A stretch of DNA of 64,000 nucleotides, taken from contig NZ_JACHGV010000003.1 in the NCBI RefSeq assembly GCF_014202475.1, positions 714,454 through 778,453 of the forward strand, read 5' to 3'. The stretch's first letter is position 1. Every line of letters begins with the position of its first letter. This DNA is from Streptomyces paradoxus. Its GTDB lineage: Bacteria; Actinomycetota; Actinomycetes; Streptomycetales; Streptomycetaceae. Shown here one piece after another: positions 30,134 through 39,503 of this stretch. The notes under the pieces were generated by a model. It worked only from the letters and a program-made list of their open reading frames with translations, searched no databases and had not been told where the DNA came from. A program made the position numbers and the translations under genes.

Positions 30134-31906
30134 GTGGGACGCCACAGCCGCCGCGGACCGGTCGTCAAGGGCGACAGCGCGGACACCACCGCAGTACGGG
30201 ACGGCCGGGCCGGGGCCGCGCAGGGGCAGAGGCCGGGCCAGGGCCCGGGTCAGGCACCGGACGGCGGCCGTGGGGCCCGGAGCGCACCGCCCGGTGCCCC
30301 GCAGGGCGGCTGGCCGACGCAGGGCCCGCGCAGGGTGCCCGGGCCGAGGCCCGCACCGGCTGAGGGGACGCCGCCGCACGGCATGCCGCGCCTCCCCGAC
30401 GGCTGGCACCCGGAGGGCACACCGCCCCAGGGCCTCCCGCGCCTGCCGGACGGCACCCCGGTGCGAGGGGTGCCGCGCCTTGCCGACGGGACTCCGGCGC
30501 GCGGTGTTCCGCGGATGCCCGACGGGACTCCTGCGCATGGTGTTCCGCGGTTGGCTGACGGGGCTCCGGGGCCGGGTGCGCCGAGGATGCAGGGCGGGAC
30601 TCCGGCGCGGTTGCCCGATGGGACGCCTGCGCGTGGTGTGCCGAGGCCCGCTGACGGGGCCCCCGTGCAGGGTTCTTCGCGGCAGCCCGACGGCACTCCC
30701 GCTCACGGGATGCCCCGGGTTCCCGGTGGCACGCCGCCGCGCGGGGTGCCGCGGCTGCCCGACGGAACTCCCGCGCACGGCTTTCCGCAGGCCCGTGGCG
30801 GGCATCCCGAGCAGCGTGAAGCCGGGGGCGGCTGGGGTGAGTCGAGAGGGAGTGGCGGGGCACCCGCCGGAGTCGGTGCTCCCATACCGCGGCAGCGCCG
30901 GGCATCCGTGCCCGGGCCGCGGCAGGACTATCTCGATGCCTTCGTCGACGAGGAGGACGACGTCTTCGCGCCCCGTACGCCCGCCTCCGCGCACGCCGCG
31001 GACGCCTATGCCTCCGTCACGGACTGGAACGTCGGCACCGCTGCCGACTCCGGGTCCGGCGAGCATGACGACGCGAGGCCCACCGGCGCGCCCGCGCCGG
31101 GCAAGGGCGGCAAGGGCCGTGCCTTCACCGGCATCGCGGCGGCGGCCGTCACCACCGTGCTGGCCGTGGTCGTCGCCGGCCAGGTCGCCGACGACAACGG
31201 CGGCGCCGGCGTGCAGTCGCAGTCCGCCCCCGACCGGGCCCGCGACGTCCGGGACTCCGCGTCCCGCGCGGACGGCCGGGCACCCGCCCCCGAGGCCAAG
31301 CCGCTGTCGTACGACGAGAAGATGGGCCGGACGTACCCGCTCGGTGCCGAACTCAAGGGCTCCGGCAGGTTCGACGCCGTTCCCGGCATCGCCGAGGCGC
31401 CGGGCACCGGGCAGAAGTTCACCTACCGCGTCGACGTGGAGCAGGGGCTCGGGCTGGACGGCGCGCTGTTCGCCGAGGCCGTGCAGCAGACGCTCAACGA
31501 CCAGCGCAGCTGGGCCCACAACGGCGCGCGCACCTTCGAGCGCATCTACTCCGGCAAGCCCGACTTCGTGATCACCCTCGCCAGCCCCGGCACGACCGCC
31601 GACTGGTGCGCCAAGTCGGGCCTGGACACCACTCAGGACAACGTCTCCTGCGACTCGGCCGCGACCGAGCGCGTGATGATCAACGCCTACCGGTGGGCCC
31701 AGGGTTCACCGACCTACGGTGACAGCAGGATCCACGCCTACCGGCAGATGCTGATCAACCACGAGGTCGGCCACCGCCTCGGCTACAACCACGTCACCTG
31801 CGACAAGGACGGCGACCTCGCGCCGGTCATGCAGCAGCAGACCAAGTTCCTCGACCACGACGGCATCCGCTGCCGCGCCAATCCCTGGGCCTACCCCGGG
31901 AATTGA
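30134..31906 (+). CDS. Membrane-anchored DUF3152 protein with zincin-like motif and Pro-rich repeats
   Basis: A 590-residue protein from GTG 30134. The N-terminal 280 residues are cytoplasmic. About residues 75-220 consist of degenerate 13-14-residue repeats on the theme DGTPARGVPRLP. One membrane segment follows (FTGIAAAAVTTVLAVVVAG, about 331-349). The outside part (about 395-590) is the DUF3152 domain, with HEVGHRLGYNH at residues 543-553, which is the HExxHxxGxxH zinc motif of metzincin-like peptidases, and four Cys that could form disulfides. A secreted metallopeptidase acting at the cell surface is a fair inference but untested. Similar to Rv3207c as remembered. Confidence 0.85.
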   Translation: MGRHSRRGPVVKGDSADTTAVRDGRAGAAQGQRPGQGPGQAPDGGRGARSAPPGAPQGGWPTQGPRRVPGPRPAPAEGTPPHGMPRLPDGWHPEGTPPQGLPRLPDGTPVRGVPRLADGTPARGVPRMPDGTPAHGVPRLADGAPGPGAPRMQGGTPARLPDGTPARGVPRPADGAPVQGSSRQPDGTPAHGMPRVPGGTPPRGVPRLPDGTPAHGFPQARGGHPEQREAGGGWGESRGSGGAPAGVGAPIPRQRRASVPGPRQDYLDAFVDEEDDVFAPRTPASAHAADAYASVTDWNVGTAADSGSGEHDDARPTGAPAPGKGGKGRAFTGIAAAAVTTVLAVVVAGQVADDNGGAGVQSQSAPDRARDVRDSASRADGRAPAPEAKPLSYDEKMGRTYPLGAELKGSGRFDAVPGIAEAPGTGQKFTYRVDVEQGLGLDGALFAEAVQQTLNDQRSWAHNGARTFERIYSGKPDFVITLASPGTTADWCAKSGLDTTQDNVSCDSAATERVMINAYRWAQGSPTYGDSRIHAYRQMLINHEVGHRLGYNHVTCDKDGDLAPVMQQQTKFLDHDGIRCRANPWAYPGN

Positions 31907-31938
31907 CAGGCGTCACAGGCGGTGTGGCGCGGCTCGCG

Positions 31939-31967
31939 TTGACATGCTCGGAAAGTTCGTTCATATT
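31939..31967 (+). promoter_or_regulatory. Promoter for the leader peptide and ABC transporter operon
   Basis: TTGACA (31939-31944) and CATATT (31962-31967) are 17 nt apart. Transcription would start at about 31974-31975, the A of the leader ATG, so the leader peptide message is leaderless. Confidence 0.7.
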
Positions 31968-31974
31968 TCTGGGC

Positions 31975-32067
31975 ATGTCGCCCCGTCACGTCTCCGCTCG
32001 CGCCGCCATCGAGCTGGCGCTCATCGGCGTGACCTCGCTCTGCGTGGCCGACATTCACTGTTGCTGA
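31975..32067 (+). CDS. 30-residue leader peptide ending in Cys-Cys
   Basis: ATG 31975 to TGA 32065-32067. The peptide begins MSPRHVSARAAIELALIG and ends LCVADIHCC, with three Cys in the last eight residues (codons TGC, TGT, TGC) just before the stop. There is no Shine-Dalgarno, but the promoter 8 nt upstream makes a leaderless message. Streptomyces genomes carry many annotated 'putative leader peptides' of this size upstream of transport and sulfur genes. Clustered Cys codons at the end suggest attenuation by charged tRNA-Cys. It precedes hairpins and then the ABC transporter operon. Confidence 0.65.
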   Translation: MSPRHVSARAAIELALIGVTSLCVADIHCC

Positions 32068-32099
32068 CGCCCGCCCCAGGCGCGCGTCGCTCATCCTCT

Positions 32100-32180
32100 C
32101 CGTGACCCTGTCACGGCTTTCTCGACGACCCGGCGCCGGGCAGACGTCTGTCTCTTTTCGTCTCACCCTTCGTCTTTTCG
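32100..32180 (+). promoter_or_regulatory. Possible attenuator between leader peptide and ABC operon
   Basis: After the leader stop come a perfect hairpin CCGTGAC/GTCACGG (32100-32106, 32110-32116), a self-complementary CCCGGCGCCGGG (32129-32140), and CAGACGTCTG (32141-32150) followed by a T-rich run in which CTTTTCGTCTC occurs twice. These could form alternative terminator and antiterminator structures depending on ribosome stalling on the leader. I did not fold them. Confidence 0.45.
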
Positions 32181-32232
32181 TCTCGCGATCCGAGATTCCG
32201 TGATGCGAGGCGCCTTCTGAGAGGTCGTCATC

Positions 32233-33954
32233 GTGATGCGCCATCCGTCCGTCACAGCGCGCCGCGTGGCCGCGGCATCCGTCAGCCTGGTCCTGGCAGC
32301 GGGTGCCGCCGCCTGCGGGCCGAAGGACAACGATGCCAAGGGCGCAGGCGGCGACTCCACGCCCCACAAGGGCGGCACGCTCACCGTGCTGAACGCCAAC
32401 CCGCAGCAGGACTTCGACCCGGCCCGCCTCTACACCTCCGGCGGCGGCAACGTCCCGTCCCTGGTCTTCCGTACGCTCACCACCCGCAACCGCGAGAACG
32501 GCGCCGCCGGAGCGAAGGTCGTCCCCGACCTCGCCACCGACACCGGGCGTCCCAACAAGGACGCGACCGTGTGGACGTACACCCTGAAGAAGGGCCTGAA
32601 GTACGAGGACGGCACGCCCGTCACCTCGGCCGACATCAAGTACGGCATCGAGCGCTCCTTCGCCCCCGAACTGTCCGGCGGCGCCCCCTACCTGCGGGAC
32701 TGGCTCGTCGGAGCCGCCGGCTACCAGGGGCCGTACAAGGACAAGAAGGGCCTCGACGCGATCGAGACGCCGGACGAGCGGACCATCGTCTTCCATCTGA
32801 ACAAGCCCGAGGGCGAGTTCCCCTACCTCGCCACGCAGACGCAGTTCGCGCCCGTCCCCAAGAGCAAGGACACGGGCACCAAGTACGAGGAGCACCCGGT
32901 CTCCTCCGGGCCGTACAAGGTCGTTCGCAACGAGAACGACGGCGAGCGGCTGGTGCTGGAGCGCAACCCGCAGTGGTCCGCCGCGACCGACGCCGAGCGC
33001 AAGGCCTACCCGGACAGGATCGACGTACGGTCCGGGCTCGACTCGTCCGTGATCAACCAGCGGCTGTCCGCGTCGCAGGGAGCGGACGCCGCCGCGGTCA
33101 CCACGGACACCAACCTCGGCCCGGCCGAACTGGCCAGGGTCACCGGGGACAAGGACCTCGCCTCGCGGGTCGGCACCGGGCACTTCGGCTACACCAACTA
33201 CATCGCGTTCAACCCGTCCATCAAGCCGTTCGACAACGCCAAGGTGCGGCAGGCGATCTCGTACGCCATCGACAGGTCTTCCGTGGTCAACGCCGCGGGC
33301 GGGTCCGCGCTGGCCGAGCCCGCCACCACCTTCCTGCCGGACCAGAAGTCCTTCGGGTACACGCCCTACGACCACTTCCCGGCGAGCAAGGCCGGCGACC
33401 CGGCCAAGGCAAGGGAGCTGCTGAAGGAGGCCGGATACGCGAAGGGCCTCACCGTCACGCTGACGCACTCCAACGCCAAGGACTTCGAGACCAGCCCCGA
33501 GATCGCCACCGCCATCCAGGACGCCCTCAAGAAGGCCGGTATCACCGTCAAGCTCCAGGGCCTGGAGGAGAACGACTACTCCGACAAGATCCACGACGTG
33601 AAGACCGAGCCCGGCTTCTTCCTCGCCCACTGGGGTGCCGACTGGCCCTCCGGAGGGCCGTTCCTCGCGCCCATCTTCGACGGCCGTCAGATCGTCAAGG
33701 ACGGCGCGAACTTCAACACGGGCCTGCTGAACGACAAGTCGGTCAATGCCGAGATCGACGCGATCAACACGTTGACGGATCTTGACCAGGCCGCCAAGAG
33801 GTGGGGTGCACTGGACAAGAAGATCGGCGAGAAGGCCCTGACCGTCCCGCTGTTCCACCCCGTCTACAAGCGCCTGTACGGCGAGGACGTCAAGAACGTC
33901 GTGATCAGCGACTGGACCGGCGTGCTGGACATCTCGCAGGTCGCGGTGAAGTGA
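32233..33954 (+). CDS. ABC transporter substrate-binding lipoprotein (SBP family 5, peptide/nickel type)
   Basis: A 573-residue secreted lipoprotein with GAGAGG upstream; ATG 32236 is an equally possible start to GTG 32233. The signal ends at a lipobox-like AAAC with Cys28, slightly unusual in lacking Leu at -3. The mature part has the SBP_bac_5 signature early on (GGNVPSLVFRTLTTRNRENG, then YEDGTPVTSADIKYGIERSF) and the family's late HPVYKRLYG segment. It captures oligopeptides or peptide-like substrates outside the cell and hands them to the two permeases encoded next. The Cys-rich leader upstream suggests a sulfur-related cargo, which is only an inference. Confidence 0.92.
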   Translation: MMRHPSVTARRVAAASVSLVLAAGAAACGPKDNDAKGAGGDSTPHKGGTLTVLNANPQQDFDPARLYTSGGGNVPSLVFRTLTTRNRENGAAGAKVVPDLATDTGRPNKDATVWTYTLKKGLKYEDGTPVTSADIKYGIERSFAPELSGGAPYLRDWLVGAAGYQGPYKDKKGLDAIETPDERTIVFHLNKPEGEFPYLATQTQFAPVPKSKDTGTKYEEHPVSSGPYKVVRNENDGERLVLERNPQWSAATDAERKAYPDRIDVRSGLDSSVINQRLSASQGADAAAVTTDTNLGPAELARVTGDKDLASRVGTGHFGYTNYIAFNPSIKPFDNAKVRQAISYAIDRSSVVNAAGGSALAEPATTFLPDQKSFGYTPYDHFPASKAGDPAKARELLKEAGYAKGLTVTLTHSNAKDFETSPEIATAIQDALKKAGITVKLQGLEENDYSDKIHDVKTEPGFFLAHWGADWPSGGPFLAPIFDGRQIVKDGANFNTGLLNDKSVNAEIDAINTLTDLDQAAKRWGALDKKIGEKALTVPLFHPVYKRLYGEDVKNVVISDWTGVLDISQVAVK

Positions 33955-33958
33955 CGCC

Positions 33959-34969
33959 GTGAGTGAGGCACTTCTCGCCGCCCGGGCGGCCGGGACGGAC
34001 ACCACCGTCCCGGCCGGGTCGGGGGCCCGTCAGTTCTGGCGGCGGCTGCGCACGCAGCACGCCGCCCTCGTCGCGGCCGCAGTCGTCGCGCTGCTCGTCC
34101 TGGTCGCGCTCGCCGCGCCGCTGCTCACCGCCCTGGAGGGCCAGGACCCGACCACCTACCACCCGTCCCTCGTGGACTCCGCGCGCGGCGGCGTGCCCGT
34201 CGGGCCGCTCGGCGGAGCGAGCGCCGACCACTGGCTCGGCGTCGAACCGCAGACCGGCCGGGACCTGTTCGCGCGGCTGGTGTACGGCGCGCGCGTGTCA
34301 CTGGGTGTCGCGCTGGCCGCGACCGTCGTACAGGTCGCCATCGGGATCACTCTTGGCGTCGCGGCCGCGCTCGGGAAGCGATGGGTTGATCAACTGTTGA
34401 GCCGGTTCACGGACATCATCGTCGCCATGCCGCTCATGATCATGTCGCTGGCGCTGCTCGCGATCGTGCCGTCCAGCTTCCCGCGGCCGGTGCTCGTCGC
34501 GCTCGTCATCGGTCTGATCGGCTGGGGCAACATCGCCCGGATCGTGCGGGCCCAGACGCTCACCCTCAAGGAGCTCGACCACGTCTCCGCGGCCCGGCTC
34601 AGCGGCTGGGGCACCTGGAGCATCGCCCGCCGCGAACTGCTGCCCGGGATCGCCGCCCCCGTCATCACCTACGCCGCCCTGCTCGTCCCGTCGAACATCA
34701 CCGTCGAGGCCGCGCTGTCCTTCCTCGGCGTGGGCGTGAAACCGCCGACGCCCTCCTGGGGACAGATGCTCACGGCCGCCGACGTCTGGTACCAGGCCGC
34801 CCCGCAGTACCTGCTGCTGCCCGCGGGCGCCCTGTTCATCACGGTGCTCGCCCTCACGGTCCTCGGCGACGGCGTCCGCACCGCCCTCGACCCGCGCGCG
34901 GCCTCCCGGCTGCGCGTCGGGACCGGACGCAGGCGGGAGTCGAAGGCGGCCGGGGGAGGCACGGCATGA
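33959..34969 (+). CDS. ABC transporter permease, DppC/OppC type
   Basis: A 336-residue inner-membrane protein from GTG 33959, 4 nt after the binding-protein gene. It has an N-terminal membrane helix, a periplasm-type loop, and a five-helix binding-protein-dependent transport domain. The EAA coupling loop that contacts the ATPase is around HVSAARLSGWGTWSIARREL. The order C-type before B-type permease is the reverse of the usual Opp order. The stop overlaps the start of the next permease (ATGA). Confidence 0.92.
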   Translation: MSEALLAARAAGTDTTVPAGSGARQFWRRLRTQHAALVAAAVVALLVLVALAAPLLTALEGQDPTTYHPSLVDSARGGVPVGPLGGASADHWLGVEPQTGRDLFARLVYGARVSLGVALAATVVQVAIGITLGVAAALGKRWVDQLLSRFTDIIVAMPLMIMSLALLAIVPSSFPRPVLVALVIGLIGWGNIARIVRAQTLTLKELDHVSAARLSGWGTWSIARRELLPGIAAPVITYAALLVPSNITVEAALSFLGVGVKPPTPSWGQMLTAADVWYQAAPQYLLLPAGALFITVLALTVLGDGVRTALDPRAASRLRVGTGRRRESKAAGGGTA

Positions 34970-35964
34970 ACGGGTTCACCGGATTCGTCCTGCGCCGCGC
35001 CGTCGGCGCCGCCGTCACCCTGCTCGCCATCTCGGTGATCGTCTACATCGTCTTCTACGCCACCCCCGGCAACGTCGCCCAGATCACCTGCGGCCCGCGC
35101 TGCTCACCGGAACAGGTGCACCAGGTGGCCCGGCAACTGAACCTGGACGACCCGCTGTTCGTCCGGTACGGGCACTTCCTCCAGGGCCTCGTAGCCGGCC
35201 AGGACTACTCCACCGGCACGTCCGTGCAGCACTGCTCCGCGCCCTGCCTCGGCCTGTCGTACCAGAGCGACCAGCAGGTCACGCAGCTGATCTGGGCGAA
35301 GCTGCCCGTCAGCCTGTCGCTGGTGGCCGGCGCGATGGTGCTCTGGCTGATCCTCGGGGTCGGCACCGGCGTGCTCTCCGCCTGGCGGCGCGGCCGGTTC
35401 TCCGAGCGGGTGCTGACCGGCATCACCCTCGCCGGCACGGCCACGCCGGTCTTCGTGATCGGCCTGGTCCTGATGATCGTCGTCTGCGGGGAGCTGCGGC
35501 TGCTGCCCTTCCCGCAGTACGTCGCCCTCACCGACGACCCCGAACAGTGGGCGTGGAACCTGCTGCTGCCCTGGCTGTCGCTCGCCCTCATCGAGGCCGC
35601 CGCGTTCGCCCGGCTCACCCGGGCCTCGATGCTGGAGACGCTGGCCGAGGACCACATCCGCACCTTCCGCGCGTACGGCGTCGGCGAACGGTCGGTCGTC
35701 GGGCGGCACGCCCTGCGCGGTGCGTTCGCGCCGGTCATCGCGCTGAACGCCAACAACGTCGGGTCGGCCGTCGGGGGTGCCGTCCTCACCGAGACGCTGT
35801 TCGGCCTGCCCGGCATCGGACAGGAACTCGTCCATGCCGTCAACGTCGTCGACCTGCCGGTCGTGGTCGGCATGGTCCTGGTCATCGGATTCTTCGTGGT
35901 CCTCGCCAACGCCGTCGCGGACGTCCTGTACGCGGTGGCCGACCGACGGGTGGTGCTGACATGA
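34966..35964 (+). CDS. ABC transporter permease, DppB/OppB type
   Basis: A 332-residue inner-membrane protein overlapping both neighbours by 4 nt. It starts with the OppB-type helix (LRRAVGAAVTLLAISVIVYI) and a short extracellular loop that includes a Cys (ITCGPRCSPEQ). The EAA coupling loop is near RTFRAYGVGERSVVGRHALR. It pairs with the preceding permease to form the channel. Two further Cys (QHCSAPCLGL) in the first outside loop are notable; together with the Cys-rich leader they hint at thiol or metal chemistry but prove nothing. Confidence 0.92.
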   Translation: MNGFTGFVLRRAVGAAVTLLAISVIVYIVFYATPGNVAQITCGPRCSPEQVHQVARQLNLDDPLFVRYGHFLQGLVAGQDYSTGTSVQHCSAPCLGLSYQSDQQVTQLIWAKLPVSLSLVAGAMVLWLILGVGTGVLSAWRRGRFSERVLTGITLAGTATPVFVIGLVLMIVVCGELRLLPFPQYVALTDDPEQWAWNLLLPWLSLALIEAAAFARLTRASMLETLAEDHIRTFRAYGVGERSVVGRHALRGAFAPVIALNANNVGSAVGGAVLTETLFGLPGIGQELVHAVNVVDLPVVVGMVLVIGFFVVLANAVADVLYAVADRRVVLT

Positions 35965-37553
35965 GCCTGGTCGACGTGACCGGTCTGCGGGTGGACTTCG
36001 GCGCGCTGCGGGCCGTCGACGGACTCTCCTTCCGCCTGGAGGAGGGTGCCGCCCTGGCCCTGGTCGGCGAGTCCGGCTCCGGCAAGTCGACCGTGGCGTC
36101 CGCGCTGCTCGGCCTGCACCGCGGCACGGGCGCACGGGTCGAGGGCTCGATCGAGGTGGCCGGCACCGATGTGCAGCGCGCCTCCGAGGAGGAACTGCGG
36201 CGGCTGCGCGGCGGGCCGGCCGCCATGGTCTTCCAGGATCCGCTGTCCTCCCTCGACCCGTACTACGCGATCGGCGACCAGATCGCCGAGGTGTACCGCG
36301 TGCACGCGCGCGTGTCCCGGCGGGCGGCACGCACGCGTGCCGTCGAGGTCCTCGACCGGGTGGGCATCCCGGACGCGGCCCGGCGGTCCCGGTCCCGGCC
36401 GCACGAGTTCAGCGGTGGCATGCGCCAGCGCGCCCTGATCGCCATGGCGCTGTCGTGCGAACCCCGGCTGCTCATCGCCGACGAGCCGACGACCGCCCTC
36501 GATGTGACGGTCCAGGCGCAGGTCCTGGACCTGCTGCACACGCTGCGCGAGGAGACCGGCATGGGCCTGCTGCTGGTCACGCACGACGTGGGCGTCGCCG
36601 CCGAGAGCGTCGACGAGGTGCTGGTGATGCGGCACGGCAAGGCGGTCGAGCACGGCCCGGTCGCCGGCGTGCTGGGCGCACCGGCCCAGCCCTACACCAG
36701 GGAACTGCTGGCCGCGGTCCCCCGGCTGGACGCGCCGCGCAAGACCTCGACGGCACCCGAGGAGGTCGTCCTGGAGGCGGCCGGCCTCAGGCGGGAGTTC
36801 GGGCGCGGGAAGCGGGCGTTCACCGCCGTGGACGACGTGTCCCTGACCCTGCGCCGCGGAGAGACCCTCGGGATCGTCGGCGAGAGCGGCAGCGGCAAGA
36901 CGACCCTCGGGCGCATGCTCGTCGGGCTGCTGGAGCCGACGGCGGGAACGCTGACCTTCGAGGGCCGCGCGCACACCGGGGTGAACCCGGCCGTGCAGAT
37001 GGTCTTCCAGGACCCCGTCTCGTCCCTCAACCCGCGCCGCAGCGTGGGCGAGTCCATCGCCGACCCGCTGCGGGCCCGGGGTGAGCGGCAGGAAGGGCGC
37101 ATCCGGGAGCGCGTGGGCGAACTGCTGGAGCGCGTGGGACTCGAAGCGGCTCACTACGACCGCTACCCCCATGAGTTCAGCGGCGGGCAGCGCCAGCGCG
37201 TCGGCATCGCCCGGGCGCTCGCGGCCGGCCCGCGCGTCATCGTCTGCGACGAGCCGGTCTCGGCCCTCGACGTCACCACCCAGGCGCATGTGGTCGGCCT
37301 GCTCGGGGAGTTGCAGCGCGAACTCGGGCTCGCGCTGGTCTTCGTCGCGCACGACCTGGCCGTCGTGCGCCAGGTCAGCGACCGGGTCGCGGTGATGCGG
37401 CGGGGCAGGGTCGTCGAGGAAGGGCCCGTCGAGGAGGTGTACGAGTCGCCGCGCGACCCGTACACCCGGCAACTCCTGGCCGCCGTGCCGGCACTGGACC
37501 CGGAGGCCGCCGCGCGACGGCGGGCGCAGCGACGGGAGTTGGCCGCGGCGTGA
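35961..37553 (+). CDS. Double ABC ATPase (DppD-DppF fusion)
   Basis: A 530-residue protein containing two complete ATPase halves. The first has Walker [10 protein letters not shown] near residue 36, signature FSGGMRQR and Walker [13 protein letters not shown]; the second has GESGSGKTT near 312, FSGGQRQR and [12 protein letters not shown]. Each half ends with the oligopeptide/dipeptide C-terminal extension ([12 protein letters not shown] and [12 protein letters not shown]). It powers uptake through the two permeases. Fusion of D and F into one chain is common in actinobacteria. Last gene of the operon. Confidence 0.93.
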   Translation: MSLVDVTGLRVDFGALRAVDGLSFRLEEGAALALVGESGSGKSTVASALLGLHRGTGARVEGSIEVAGTDVQRASEEELRRLRGGPAAMVFQDPLSSLDPYYAIGDQIAEVYRVHARVSRRAARTRAVEVLDRVGIPDAARRSRSRPHEFSGGMRQRALIAMALSCEPRLLIADEPTTALDVTVQAQVLDLLHTLREETGMGLLLVTHDVGVAAESVDEVLVMRHGKAVEHGPVAGVLGAPAQPYTRELLAAVPRLDAPRKTSTAPEEVVLEAAGLRREFGRGKRAFTAVDDVSLTLRRGETLGIVGESGSGKTTLGRMLVGLLEPTAGTLTFEGRAHTGVNPAVQMVFQDPVSSLNPRRSVGESIADPLRARGERQEGRIRERVGELLERVGLEAAHYDRYPHEFSGGQRQRVGIARALAAGPRVIVCDEPVSALDVTTQAHVVGLLGELQRELGLALVFVAHDLAVVRQVSDRVAVMRRGRVVEEGPVEEVYESPRDPYTRQLLAAVPALDPEAAARRRAQRRELAAA

Positions 37554-37698
37554 CCGGGGCGCGGGACGGCAGTCGGCCGCTGCGTGGCGGGGGCGCGGCG
37601 ACGGCAGTGGGTCGCGACATGACGATCCGTGTCCGCTTGATCTCCTAGCGCGACAGAACGCGACCTGCACGGGAAAGTTACGACCGTTCACCCCTTTT

Positions 37699-37784
37699 GG
37701 TGGTGGGACGGACAACCGTCCGTCGCACCACCGCCTTGTCCGCATACGTTCGTCCCGCTGCGAGCCGCCGGGCAACGGCGGCTC
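37699..37784. promoter_or_regulatory. Two hairpins upstream of the polysaccharide locus
   Basis: A 15-bp stem with one mismatch (37699-37713 with 37718-37732, loop AACC) and an 8-bp stem GAGCCGCC/GGCGGCTC (37762-37769, 37777-37784). The first could end the ABC operon 146 nt downstream of its stop or be an operator; the second lies in the 5' leader of the glycosyltransferase gene. Confidence 0.5.
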
Positions 37785-37811
37785 CTCATACGGGAGATCG
37801 GGGGTGCACTC

Positions 37812-39503
37812 GTGCGCATCGGACTGCTTACGGAAGGTGGCTATCCGTATGTGAGCGGTGACGCCAGGCTCTGGTGCGACCGGCTGGTCCACGGACTCGC
37901 CCAGCACGAGTTCGACGTCTACGCGCTCAGCCGCAGCCAGCACCAGGAGGACGAGGGCTGGATCCCGCTGCCCCGGAACGTCCGCAGGGTGCGCACCGCA
38001 CCGCTGTGGATGGCCGAGGACGACGAGGTGGTGCTCGGGCGCCGCGCACGCCGGCGGTTCACCGAGTGCTTCGGGGAGTTGGCTGCGGTGCTGTGCGGGG
38101 CGCCGGGGGCTGCCACCGGAGGTGCGCCGACCTCGGAGGCGGACCGTTTCGCCAACGCTCTGTACGGGCTGGCCGAACTCGCCCGCGAGGAGGGCGGGCT
38201 GACGGGGGCTCTCCGGTCGGAGGCCGCCGTGCGCTCCCTGGAGCGCGCCTGTCGCGCGCCCGGCGCCCATCGCACGGCGCGTGAGGCGCGCGTACCGGAT
38301 CTGCTCACCGTCGCCGCGCACCTGGAGCGCGCCCTGCGCCCCCTCTCGCTCGACTGGTACGAGGACGACGGGCTCGGTGCGGTCGACCTCTGCCACGCCG
38401 CGTCCGGCGGCACGGCCGCCCTGCCCGGACTGCTGGCCCGGCACTTCACCGGCGTGCCCTTGGTGGTGACCGAGTACGGCGTGCGTCTGCGGACGCACTA
38501 CCTCACCGCCCCGGACGCCCCACCCGCCGTACGGCACCTGCTGGCGGCCTTCCAGGGCCGACTCGCCGCCGAGGCCTACGGGCGGGCCGAGGTCGTCACC
38601 GCCGGCAACACACACGCCCGCCGCTGGCAGGAGCGCTGCGGCGCCGGGCGCGAGAAGCTCCGCACGGTCTACCCCGGCATGGACGCCCGCCCCTTTGCCG
38701 AGGTGGGTGAGTCCCCGGACTGCGCGGACCCGGACACACTCGTCTGGGTCGGCCGCATCGAGCCCGCCAAGGACCTGGTCTCGCTGCTGCACGCCTTTAC
38801 GGAGGTCCGCAAGCAGTCACCGAGGACCCGCCTGCGCATCGTCGGCGCCCCCGCCGGCCCCGAGGGCGCGGCCTACCTCGGCCACTGCAGGACGCTGGCC
38901 GCCCAGCTCTTCCCCGACGAGGCCGAGGGCCCGCACGCCGCCGGAGACAATCCGGTGTCCTTCGAGGAGACCGGCGGCCCCGAACTCCCGGCCGCCGCCG
39001 ACGCCTACGCCTCGGGCGCCGTGACCGTCCTCTCCAGCGTCGTCGAGGGTTTCCCCGTCGGCCTCGTGGAGGCCATGCTCTGCGGGCGCGCGACGGTGTC
39101 GACGGACGTCGGAGCGGTCGTGGAGATCATCGGTGGCACGGGGCTCGTCGTACCGCCGCGCAATCCGCGGGCGCTCGCCGAGGCGTGCGTGGCACTGCTG
39201 CGCGACCCCGAGCGGCGTGCGCGCCTGGGAGCCGCCGCTCGCGCCCGGGCCCTCGAACTGTTCACGGTCGAGCAGAACATCGAGGCATTTCACGGCATTT
39301 ACCTGGAGATCGTCTCGCGGGCTCCCGTACGCCGGGTCCTCGACGGGGAGCCGTTGCCGTTCGCGGTTCCCGCCGAAGCCCATGTGCCCGTCCGCTGGAC
39401 GGCAGCGTCCCCCAGCCTCGCCGCCCGCAGCGGCCCCGGCTGGGTTGCGGGCAGGCCCGTGCGCGCGACCACTCCCCTCCCCGCTCCGGAGGGCGCGCGA
39501 TGA
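37812..39503 (+). CDS. PelF-like glycosyltransferase (DUF3492 plus GT4)
   Basis: A 563-residue protein from GTG 37812 with GGGAG upstream. The N-terminal half begins MRIGLLTEGGYPYVSGD, the mark of the DUF3492 domain found in PelF-type exopolysaccharide synthases. The C-terminal half is a GT-B retaining transferase with LVWVGRIEPAKDLVSLLHAF (about 315-334) and a nucleotide-sugar-binding segment VLSSVVEGFPVGLVEAMLCG. The last 60 residues are a Pro/Ala-rich tail. PelF uses UDP-GalNAc/GlcNAc to build the Pel polymer in the cytoplasm. Its stop overlaps the next start, so it is translated together with the membrane protein. The real substrate here is unproven. Confidence 0.87.
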   Translation: MRIGLLTEGGYPYVSGDARLWCDRLVHGLAQHEFDVYALSRSQHQEDEGWIPLPRNVRRVRTAPLWMAEDDEVVLGRRARRRFTECFGELAAVLCGAPGAATGGAPTSEADRFANALYGLAELAREEGGLTGALRSEAAVRSLERACRAPGAHRTAREARVPDLLTVAAHLERALRPLSLDWYEDDGLGAVDLCHAASGGTAALPGLLARHFTGVPLVVTEYGVRLRTHYLTAPDAPPAVRHLLAAFQGRLAAEAYGRAEVVTAGNTHARRWQERCGAGREKLRTVYPGMDARPFAEVGESPDCADPDTLVWVGRIEPAKDLVSLLHAFTEVRKQSPRTRLRIVGAPAGPEGAAYLGHCRTLAAQLFPDEAEGPHAAGDNPVSFEETGGPELPAAADAYASGAVTVLSSVVEGFPVGLVEAMLCGRATVSTDVGAVVEIIGGTGLVVPPRNPRALAEACVALLRDPERRARLGAAARARALELFTVEQNIEAFHGIYLEIVSRAPVRRVLDGEPLPFAVPAEAHVPVRWTAASPSLAARSGPGWVAGRPVRATTPLPAPEGAR

